Assembly: GCA_021780095.1 (NCBI GenBank)
Contig: JAJXZK010000150.1
Coordinates: 1 to 5,855, forward strand
Reading direction: 5' to 3'
Origin: Acidobacteriota bacterium
Lineage (GTDB): Bacteria > Acidobacteriota > Terriglobia > Terriglobales > Acidobacteriaceae
DNA: 5,855 bases
The first letter of the stretch is position 1, and each line of letters opens with the position of its first letter. The notes under the pieces were generated by a model, which made no database searches, was not told the DNA's origin, and saw only the letters and a program-made list of their open reading frames with translations. The translations under genes and the position numbers were made by a program. Of this stretch, positions 1 through 5,855 are shown piece after piece.

Positions 1-1
1 C

Positions 2-730
2 GTCAGCGCCACCATCGGCACCTCCGGCGTCGTGTTCGCCGCCACCGATGCACCCATTCGCGACCCCCTCGGCCGCCTCCACACGTTCTGTCATGCCGTC
101 CCCGGCCGCTGGCATGTCATGGGAGTGACCCAGGCCGCAGGCCTCTCCCTACGCTGGTTTCGCGATGTCGTCAGTGCCGGCGCGCAAGGCCAGCCCGCTT
201 CGTATGAGCAGCTGATGACCCTCGCCGCCGAAGCTCCCGCAGGCAGCGATGGCGTCTTCTGGGCACCCTACCTCTTCGGTGAGCGGACCCCGCACCTCGA
301 TCCCGATGTCCGCGCCGCATTCATCGGGCTGACTGCATCCCATGGTCAGCCGCATCTTACGCGCGCCGTGCTCGAGGGCGTCGCCTACAGTCTGCGCGAT
401 ACCTTCACCTTGTTTGCCGAACTTGGCATTCCCGTTCGCGGTGTGCGTCTCGGCGGCGGCGGCGCTCGCGGTCCACTCTGGCGGCAGATTCAGGCGGACA
501 TCTATGGCCGCCCCGTCGAACTTCTCGTCGCCGAAGAAGGTGGCGCATACGGAGCTGCACTGCTCGCGGGTGTTGGCGCAGGCGCATGGCCAGATATCGA
601 TGCTGCGTGCGAATCTTCTATTCGTGTGGCGGAAACCATTCAGCCCGATCCCGCCGCAGTCGAGGTCTACAACCGCGGCTATCAAACCTATCGCAAGCTC
701 TATCCCGCGCTCGCCGGCCTGCGCGCCTGA
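2..730 (+). CDS. xylB: Xylulokinase, C-terminal part (5' end outside window)
   Basis: The visible 242 residues are the second half of an FGGY-family sugar kinase, read in frame from base 2 with no start in the window. XylB phosphorylates D-xylulose with ATP to xylulose 5-phosphate, the cytosolic entry of xylose into the pentose phosphate pathway. The fragment opens with the family's ATP-site segment (TIGTSGVVFA), followed by the xylulokinase-type GVTQAAGLSLRWF helix, APYLFGERTPH and RAVLEGVAYSLRD. Next comes the glycine-rich LGGGGARGPLWRQIQADIYG signature, then EEGGAYGAALLAG near the C terminus. These phrases and their order favour xylulokinase over glycerol, ribulo- or gluconokinase. The catalytic Asp region and substrate-binding N-terminal domain lie left of the window and cannot be checked. 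The stop TGA is 9 nt before the next kinase gene, so both are probably co-transcribed. A related FGGY kinase for another pentulose remains possible. Confidence 0.88.
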   Translation, partial: VSATIGTSGVVFAATDAPIRDPLGRLHTFCHAVPGRWHVMGVTQAAGLSLRWFRDVVSAGAQGQPASYEQLMTLAAEAPAGSDGVFWAPYLFGERTPHLDPDVRAAFIGLTASHGQPHLTRAVLEGVAYSLRDTFTLFAELGIPVRGVRLGGGGARGPLWRQIQADIYGRPVELLVAEEGGAYGAALLAGVGAGAWPDIDAACESSIRVAETIQPDPAAVEVYNRGYQTYRKLYPALAGLRA

Positions 731-739
731 TCGAAGACC

Positions 740-2245
<1,506 letters not shown>

Positions 2246-2339
2246 CCCGTCCGGCGCCTTCTGCCTCTCTTCCCACAAATAGACTGCACGGTTCAAGCGG
2301 CCCCTTCTGCTCCGCGACTGGAATCCGCGATATTCCCGC

Positions 2340-2369
2340 TTGCCTCCGCTCGGGACCGCTCTGTATAAA
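2340..2369 (+). promoter_or_regulatory. Candidate sigma70-type promoter for the lipoprotein gene
   Basis: TTGCCT (2340-2345) and TATAAA (2364-2369) are separated by 18 nt, a plausible -35/-10 pair. Transcription would start near 2376, giving a leader of about 75 nt before the ATG at 2451. The 205-bp gap after glpK and the strong ribosome site downstream support separate expression. Just upstream lie a 7-bp direct repeat TCCGCGA (2311-2317 and 2324-2330, 13-bp period) and a GGAAT/ATTCC inverted repeat (2320-2324 / 2332-2336), which could be an operator. The motif match alone is weak evidence. Confidence 0.4.
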
Positions 2370-2408
2370 GGTGTGTCTTAGCAACTGCCACTTCATATTT
2401 CGATGCGC

Positions 2409-2429
2409 CCAATCTGTCAAACGGATTGG
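2409..2429 (+). promoter_or_regulatory. Leader hairpin 1 upstream of the lipoprotein gene
   Basis: CCAATCTG (2409-2416) pairs with CGGATTGG (2422-2429). The 8-bp RNA stem has one U-G wobble and a 5-nt loop TCAAA. It ends 5 nt before the Shine-Dalgarno. No T-run follows, so it is not a terminator; it may stabilise the leader or be a binding site. Confidence 0.45.
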
Positions 2430-2434
2430 AAGAC

Positions 2435-2450
2435 AAGGAAGGCGTTCCTT
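2435..2450 (+). promoter_or_regulatory. Ribosome binding site inside a perfect hairpin abutting the start codon
   Basis: The purine-rich Shine-Dalgarno AAGGAAGG (2435-2442) sits 8 nt before ATG 2451 and decides the start of the lipoprotein gene over the upstream ATG at 2403. AAGGAA (2435-2440) is perfectly complementary to TTCCTT (2445-2450), with the 4-nt loop GGCG, and the stem ends directly at the start codon. In the mRNA this would hide the ribosome binding site in a weak stem (4 A-U and 2 G-C pairs). That is what short RNA thermometers or translational gates look like. The pairing is seen directly; regulation is inferred. Confidence 0.6.
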
Positions 2451-3980
2451 ATGCTGTTTTTGCGCCACACCATTTCTGCCGCCAGAGTCCTGTCGATTTC
2501 CGCCCTCTCGATTACAACTGCCCTGATATCGGGCTGCGCCGGCGGAGGCGCACAACAGCCCTCAACCGGCTTCAGCGGAAATACCCCGGTCACCGTCCTG
2601 GCGTCCAGCACCGCAAACGATCAGTTGTCGCAATTCAACATCAATTTCACCAGCCTCACCTTGTCCACCCAGACTGGGCAGACCGCCACCCTTTTGACAA
2701 CTCCGACAAACGTGGAATTCATTCACTTGAACGGCGCATCCGAGCCGTTGGCCACGGCGAGCGTGCCCCAGGGCGTCTACACCTCGGCGACCGCGATCAT
2801 TGGAAACTCCGGCTTCGTCTGCGTGGCCAACGTCCCCAGCGCCAATAGCGTCTACGTCAGCACCTATGCCTACGGAAGTACTCCCTCCTCCCAAGTCACC
2901 GTGACCCTGCCCGCTCCCATCACCGTCACCGGCACGGCCATGGTGCTTTCGCTGGATATGCTGGTTTCGAAGTCGGCGACGTATTCCAGCTGCGCGGAAA
3001 CAAGCCCGTCGGATACGTATTCCATCAACCCGACCTTCAACCTCGCTCCCATTACGCTCGCGTCCCAGCCAACCAATATCCAAAACGGCAGATTGACCGG
3101 ACTGGGCGGACTCATCGCCTCGGTCGATACCGCCGGAAGCAGCTTCACCGTAGCATCGGCGGACGGCGACCTATGCGTTCCTCCCACTGGTCAAGTCTGT
3201 CAACCGGGTACCTCGAACGGTCCCGTCTGGCAAGTCGCCTCCAATAGCAATACCGTGTTTCAAGGTGTCGGCGGCTTTTCCGCGCTCGCCGCCGGAATGC
3301 CTGTGGACATGGACGCGACCATTCAGCCAGATGGTTCACTGCTGGCTACGCGAATCGCAGTTGCGGCTACGAATATCACCAACCTGAGCGTCTTCAGTGG
3401 GCCGCTGATTCAATTGGCCTCTTCGCAACCGACCGCCTCTTTCTTAGGACGCGAACAACAAGGCTACTTGTTCGGCATCGGCCCCGGTGTCGGTTCAGGC
3501 TATTTCAGTTTTGGCAGTGCAACATTCCAGATTTCCAGTCAGTTCACCAATCTCGAGAACCTTCCCTTTTCCGCTACATTTAGTGCCGCGACTATGTTCG
3601 CAGGCCAGAATATTTCCTATACCACGAACGCGCCTGCGATTCAGTCTGGCCCCACTTACGATCCGGCGGCCACGGTCACGCTGATACCGCAAACCATCGA
3701 CGGCACCGTCACCACAGTTTCCAGCGAGGGCGGCTTCGACACCTACACCGTTGCACTTGCGCCGTACGACCTGGTCCAGAATCTCGCCGTGCAGCCCGGT
3801 CAAACCACGGCGCTGACGAATCCAGGCAGCATCGTTGTCTATGCGGATAGCAACACGCAAATGCTCGCTACCGATCCACCGACCGTAGGGGGTCTGTTGC
3901 GTTTCAATGGACTATTATTCAACGACCACGGAACCGCAAAGATGGACTGCGCCTGGATAGGCGATGGGGTCCCCGAATAG
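2451..3980 (+). CDS. Predicted lipoprotein with DUF4382-like and DUF5666-like beta domains
   Basis: This 509-residue protein has an unknown function. Residues 1-28 form a signal peptide: basic start with R5 and R12, then a hydrophobic stretch. It ends in a lipobox ISGC with the acylated Cys at residue 29. Ala at +2 would not retain it in the inner membrane by the enteric rule, so an outer-membrane or surface location is likely. A Gly/Ser/Gln linker (30-45) follows. Residues ~46-200 alternate beta-strand and Thr/Ser-rich turns (TVLASSTANDQLSQFNINF onward, then PQGVYTSATAIIG) in the style of DUF4382. Residues ~212-303 (GRLTGLGGLIASVDTAGSSF to DGSLLATRIAV) look like one DUF5666 unit. A looser second copy spans ~416-505 (IDGTVTTVSSEGG). 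No catalytic motif is seen. Six later cysteines (124, 181, 242, 250, 500 plus Cys29) could allow disulfides. The start at ATG 2451 is set by the Shine-Dalgarno at 2435 and a proper signal peptide; ATG 2403 would add 16 residues ahead of it. Domain names are from memory of their sequence style. Confidence 0.85.
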   Translation: MLFLRHTISAARVLSISALSITTALISGCAGGGAQQPSTGFSGNTPVTVLASSTANDQLSQFNINFTSLTLSTQTGQTATLLTTPTNVEFIHLNGASEPLATASVPQGVYTSATAIIGNSGFVCVANVPSANSVYVSTYAYGSTPSSQVTVTLPAPITVTGTAMVLSLDMLVSKSATYSSCAETSPSDTYSINPTFNLAPITLASQPTNIQNGRLTGLGGLIASVDTAGSSFTVASADGDLCVPPTGQVCQPGTSNGPVWQVASNSNTVFQGVGGFSALAAGMPVDMDATIQPDGSLLATRIAVAATNITNLSVFSGPLIQLASSQPTASFLGREQQGYLFGIGPGVGSGYFSFGSATFQISSQFTNLENLPFSATFSAATMFAGQNISYTTNAPAIQSGPTYDPAATVTLIPQTIDGTVTTVSSEGGFDTYTVALAPYDLVQNLAVQPGQTTALTNPGSIVVYADSNTQMLATDPPTVGGLLRFNGLLFNDHGTAKMDCAWIGDGVPE

Positions 3981-4004
3981 GCCGCGTCTACCTCGTGCGA
4001 TTCG

Positions 4005-4136
4005 CCCAAAAAGCTTGCCGCATACAGTCTTCCTTTTCAGAAAGGCCGCATGCGGCAAATACTTCCTAGAACATTCCTGCAGTTCCGCTACACCCTCCCT
4101 ACCGCGTATCTCCCGTCGAAGCGGACCCCGTCTGCC
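4005..4136 (-). repeat. Diverged repeat, copy A (stand-alone)
   Basis: Aligned by eye, 4005-4136 matches 4557-4682 at about 86% over ~125 aligned columns. The gaps are a 7-nt insertion in A (4064-4070) and one extra base in B. It includes a 23-nt identical block (4100-4122 versus 4646-4668). On the minus strand, copy A begins with codons for RQTGSASTGDTR and a TAG stop (4099-4101), parallel to the KQTGAASTGDTR end of PpdK, and ends with the hairpin and T-run. It has no adjoining ppdK fold sequence: beyond 4136 the match stops. It could be a dispersed repeat or a duplicated gene end. Confidence 0.8.
4009..4058 (-). terminator. Terminator-like hairpin within repeat copy A
   Basis: TTGCCGCAT (4015-4023) and ATGCGGCAA (4050-4058) form a perfect 9-bp inverted repeat around a 26-nt loop. 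The loop contains an inner stem CCTTT/AAAGG (4032-4036 / 4041-4045) with tetraloop TCAG. On the minus strand the stem is followed by GC and five T (4012-4008). The right arm also lies in a perfect 12-bp palindrome GCCGCATGCGGC (4045-4056). It is oriented for minus-strand transcripts; on the plus strand, downstream of the lipoprotein gene, it has no T-run and could only protect a 3' end. Confidence 0.5.
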
Positions 4137-4179
4137 GACTGCTCCAGAGAGTGCCCTGAGCGAGCCATAGGCGAGTCCA

Positions 4180-4206
4180 ATGGGTCTCGTACTTGAGACC
4201 CGGAAT
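4180..4206. repeat. Small palindrome, possible dispersed-repeat member
   Basis: GGGTCTC (4182-4188) and GAGACCC (4195-4201) form a perfect 7-bp stem with a 6-nt loop GTACTT. The core resembles the imperfect palindrome at 4522-4547 (CTCG, loop, TTGAGAC, then a G-rich end). This suggests both derive from one REP-like sequence family. Just before it, CCCTGAGCGAGCC and GGCGAGTCC (4154-4178) look like degenerate hairpin repeat material. No T-run is present. Confidence 0.45.
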
Positions 4207-4266
4207 ATGGATTCGACCCGTCGGGCACCATGATGCGGAGAACACAGCACCCCATTTGGCACTGAA

Positions 4267-4278
4267 TTTGGGCCCAAA
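4267..4278. promoter_or_regulatory. Perfect 12-bp palindrome beside a -10-like hexamer
   Basis: TTTGGGCCCAAA is a perfect palindrome, followed 4 nt later by TAGAAT (4283-4288), a fair -10 match. No convincing -35 lies at 16-18 nt (TTGGCA at 4256 is 21 nt away). No plus-strand gene follows, so this is at best an operator or promoter remnant. Confidence 0.25.
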
Positions 4279-4302
4279 ACGGTAGAATGGTCAAAGACGT
4301 CC

Positions 4303-4345
4303 GCGCACCCAGGTCTTTATTTGGCACACTACGTGCGCTTTTTTT
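4303..4345 (+). terminator. Candidate intrinsic terminator, plus strand
   Basis: GCGCAC (4303-4308) is complementary to GTGCGC (4333-4338), and seven T follow at once (4339-4345). The stem is short and the loop long (24 nt), so strength is uncertain. It faces the right way to stop transcripts leaving the lipoprotein gene, about 320 nt downstream of its stop. Confidence 0.35.
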
Positions 4346-4432
4346 GCCGAAAATCAGAAAATCACCCGGCCAAGCGCATAAAACCCCAGATAAGCGCCTT
4401 TTAATCATCAGCTTACATCAATTCCAGCCCTT

Positions 4433-4495
4433 GCATAATCCTTCAATTGCGCTGCATAATCCTTCAATTATCCAACATAATCCTTCAATTATTTC
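4433..4495. repeat. Three direct repeats with exact 21-bp period
   Basis: The 15-mer CATAATCCTTCAATT occurs exactly three times, at 4434-4448, 4455-4469 and 4476-4490. Variable 6-nt spacers (GCGCTG, ATCCAA) separate the copies. The period of 21 bp equals two helical turns, so all copies face the same side of the DNA. The unit is AT-rich compared with its surroundings. It could be a protein-binding array (iteron-like) or a short tandem expansion; no neighbouring initiator gene is visible. Confidence 0.85.
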
Positions 4496-4521
4496 CGCCT
4501 CCATCGCCGGCTGCCGGGTGC

Positions 4522-4547
4522 CCCATGGCTCGCTTTTGAGACACGGG
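4522..4547. repeat. Imperfect palindrome related to that at 4180
   Basis: CCCATGGCTC (4522-4531) and GAGACACGGG (4538-4547) pair at 8 of 10 positions around the loop GCTTTT. It directly precedes repeat copy B and follows GCCGGGTGCC. Its core resembles 4180-4206. This is likely a member of a REP-like intergenic family. Confidence 0.45.
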
Positions 4548-4556
4548 ATTGCGTAT

Positions 4557-4682
4557 CCCAAAAAACATGCCGCACACAATCTTCCGTTTCAGAAAGACCA
4601 CATGCGGCAAAATACTACATTCCTGCAGTTTGACTACACCTTTGTTACCGCGTATCTCCCGTCGAAGCCGCCCCGGTCTGCT
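4557..4682 (-). repeat. Diverged repeat, copy B (overlaps the ppdK 3' end)
   Basis: This is the partner of the copy at 4005-4136. On the minus strand it comprises the last ~11 codons of ppdK, the TAA stop (4645-4647), a 35-nt spacer and the ppdK terminator hairpin. The match to copy A ends at 4682, inside the Lys codon (residue 388 counted from the internal Met at 5844), just past the conserved end of the PPDK fold. Confidence 0.8.
4560..4609 (-). terminator. Intrinsic terminator of ppdK
   Basis: Read on the minus strand, TGCCGCA (complement of 4603-4609) pairs with TGCGGCA (complement of 4568-4574), a perfect 7-bp stem. Then come TG and six T (4565-4560). Inside the loop, UCUUUC and GGAAGA can form a second 6-bp stem with one G-U pair. 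It begins 35 nt after the ppdK stop, the normal place for a rho-independent terminator. Confidence 0.65.
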
Positions 4683-5855
4683 TGGCACGCGCTTCTTCCA
4701 CCGCTGCCTGGGCTGCCGCAAGGCGCGCCGTCAGCAACCGGAACGGAGAGCACGAAACATAGTTGAGTCCGATTCTGTGGCAGAACTTCACCGACTCCGG
4801 TTCTCCGCCATGCTCGCCGCAAATCCCAAGCTTCAACGCCGCCCGAGATTCGCGTCCCTTACCGACCGCCGTCTTCAACAACTGGCCCACACCCTCCTGG
4901 TCCAGCACCGCGAACGGATCCTGCTTGAAGATTCCCTGAGCGATATACGCCGGCAGAAACTGGTTGATGTCGTCGCGAGAAATGCCAAACGTCGTCTGCG
5001 TCAGGTCGTTGGTCCCGAAGCTGAAGAATTCCGCCTCCTGCGCGATTTGATCGGCCACCAGCGCAGCGCGCGGAAGCTCGATCATCGTTCCCACCAGGTA
5101 CTCCACAGACTCATCCTTTTCAGCAAATACCTGACGAGCGACGCGGCGAATAATCGCAGCCTGGTTCTTCATTTCCTCGATCGTGCTGATCAGAGGAATC
5201 ATCACTTCCACCTTCACATCCTTGCCCGACTTCTTCACCGCGACCGCCGCCTCAAAAATGGCGCGGGCCTGCATCTCGGTCACCTCCGGGAAAGTAATTC
5301 CCAAACGGCAACCGCGCAGTCCCAGCATCGGATTGGTCTCGTGCAGTTCTTCCACGCGACGCAGCAAGGTGTGCAGCTCTTTCAGTTTCGGCGAACGCGG
5401 CTTGGTGATTTCCAGGCGAGCAATTTCCACCAGCAAATCTTCCCGCTTCGGCAGAAACTCGTGCAGCGGCGGATCCAGCAACCGAACCGTCACCGGCAGC
5501 CCATTCATCGCTTTGAACAATCCCGTAAAGTCCGCCCGCTGCATCGGCAGCAACTTCTTCAGCGCCGCCTGACGCTCTTTCAGATCGTTCGCCAGAATCA
5601 TGGCTTGCATGTGCGGCAGCCGATCCTTCTCAAAAAACATATGCTCCGTGCGGCACAGTCCAATGCCTTCCGCGCCGAACTGGATCGCCTGCTTGGCATC
5701 GCGAGGAATGTCCGCGTTGGCGCGAACCCGCAGCTTGCGCAGCGGATCCACCCAGGACATGAAGCGCACCAGCGTTGGATCGTCCGGCGATGCCGGCAGA
5801 ATGCCTAGCTTGCCGAAGATCACACGGCCGGTGGTTCCATCCATCGAAATCCAGT
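4645..5855 (-). CDS. ppdK: Pyruvate, phosphate dikinase, C-terminal part (5' end outside window)
   Basis: The fragment covers about 402 residues of the PEP/pyruvate-binding TIM barrel of PPDK, which interconverts pyruvate + ATP + Pi and PEP + AMP + PPi in the cytosol. It enters at WISMDGTTGRV, the segment after the phosphohistidine domain; that domain and the ATP-grasp half lie outside the window. Counting from the Met at 5844, visible active-site motifs are GLCRTEHMFF (62-71), TVRLLDPPLHEFLP (119-132), NPMLGLRGCRLG (171-182), GTMIELPRAAL (252-262), FSFGTNDLTQTTFG (275-288) and GICGEHGG (340-347). The last carries the catalytic Cys342 general acid. The fold ends at VSCSPFRLLTARLAAAQAAV (363-382). 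About 17 further residues form a tail ending in STGDTR, the last part of which lies in repeat copy B. The longer PEP synthase family is excluded by the dikinase-type motifs RTEHMFF and GTNDLTQ. The gene converges with the lipoprotein gene and has its own terminator. Confidence 0.97.
   Translation of the reverse strand, partial: WISMDGTTGRVIFGKLGILPASPDDPTLVRFMSWVDPLRKLRVRANADIPRDAKQAIQFGAEGIGLCRTEHMFFEKDRLPHMQAMILANDLKERQAALKKLLPMQRADFTGLFKAMNGLPVTVRLLDPPLHEFLPKREDLLVEIARLEITKPRSPKLKELHTLLRRVEELHETNPMLGLRGCRLGITFPEVTEMQARAIFEAAVAVKKSGKDVKVEVMIPLISTIEEMKNQAAIIRRVARQVFAEKDESVEYLVGTMIELPRAALVADQIAQEAEFFSFGTNDLTQTTFGISRDDINQFLPAYIAQGIFKQDPFAVLDQEGVGQLLKTAVGKGRESRAALKLGICGEHGGEPESVKFCHRIGLNYVSCSPFRLLTARLAAAQAAVEEARAKQTGAASTGDTR

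Larger units (their letters stand above)
3981..4644. other. Gene-free, repeat-rich space between convergent genes
   Basis: These ~660 bp separate the stop of the lipoprotein gene (plus strand) from the stop of ppdK (minus strand). Open frames here have no good ribosome site or recognisable product and run through the repeats. The space holds repeat copy A, most of the non-coding part of copy B, two related small palindromes, a perfect 12-bp palindrome, three direct repeats of 21-bp period and terminator-like hairpins. The block around 4315-4500 is visibly richer in A and T than the neighbouring genes. No tRNA or rRNA is recognisable. Confidence 0.75.

Noticed and set aside
2403..2450. Upstream in-frame ATG giving a 525-residue lipoprotein precursor
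   Set aside because: It would add 16 residues before the signal peptide and lacks a good ribosome site, while ATG 2451 has AAGGAAGG at 8 nt.
4005..4136. Repeat copy A as a small plus-strand protein gene (translation resembles that of copy B)
   Set aside because: Most of the differences between the copies in the hairpin half fall in first or second codon positions of that frame rather than the third, so there is no sign of protein-level selection.
4088..4408. 106-residue minus-strand open frame upstream of repeat copy A
   Set aside because: It runs through palindromes and repeat DNA in a different frame from the ppdK-like tail, and has no recognisable protein features.
4433..4495. CRISPR array
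   Set aside because: The repeats are only 15 nt with 6-nt spacers, far below CRISPR repeat and spacer sizes, and there are no cas genes.
4287..4766. 159-residue plus-strand open frame through the repeat region
   Set aside because: It has no good ribosome site, it translates the 21-bp direct repeats, and it ends antisense to ppdK. No recognisable domain.
4549..5808. 419-residue plus-strand open frame opposite ppdK
   Set aside because: It is antisense to clearly conserved PPDK sequence, and its product is a low-complexity Arg/Gln/His-rich chain typical of a shadow frame in GC-rich DNA.

Overview
This window is a chromosomal segment from a GC-rich bacterium. The two sugar/polyol kinases, a secreted lipoprotein of the DUF4382/DUF5666 style, pyruvate phosphate dikinase and a repeat-filled intergenic space together suggest an Acidobacteriota-like soil bacterium. 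That assignment is an inference from gene style and repeat content, not from a marker gene.

Layout. (1) 2-730, plus strand: the C-terminal 242 residues of a xylulokinase (xylB), cut by the left edge. (2) 740-2245, plus: a complete glycerol kinase (glpK) starting 9 nt after the xylB stop, so the two FGGY kinases very probably form one transcription unit. (3) 2246-2450: a leader region with a plausible sigma70-type promoter and two consecutive RNA hairpins, the second of which pairs the Shine-Dalgarno sequence perfectly. (4) 2451-3980, plus: a 509-residue predicted lipoprotein. (5) 3981-4644: about 660 bp with no credible gene, lying between convergent genes. It holds two diverged copies of a ~130-bp hairpin-bearing repeat, two related small palindromes, three 21-bp-period direct repeats and a 12-bp perfect palindrome. 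(6) 4645-5855, minus: the C-terminal ~400 residues of pyruvate phosphate dikinase (ppdK), cut by the right edge and followed by its own intrinsic terminator.

Metabolic reading. XylB feeds D-xylulose into the pentose phosphate pathway, GlpK feeds glycerol into the triose pool, and PPDK links pyruvate and phosphoenolpyruvate. They fit a shared carbon-utilisation theme, although ppdK is on the opposite strand and is not co-transcribed with the kinases.

Most interesting points. The ~130-bp repeat is present once on its own (about 4005-4136) and once overlapping the 3' end of ppdK (about 4557-4682). The match ends where the conserved PPDK fold ends, so the repeat appears to supply the last ~11 codons, the stop codon and the terminator of ppdK. 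The lipoprotein mRNA leader carries a thermometer-like hairpin that masks the ribosome binding site. No clearly new multi-gene system (defence, secretion, biosynthesis) is visible.
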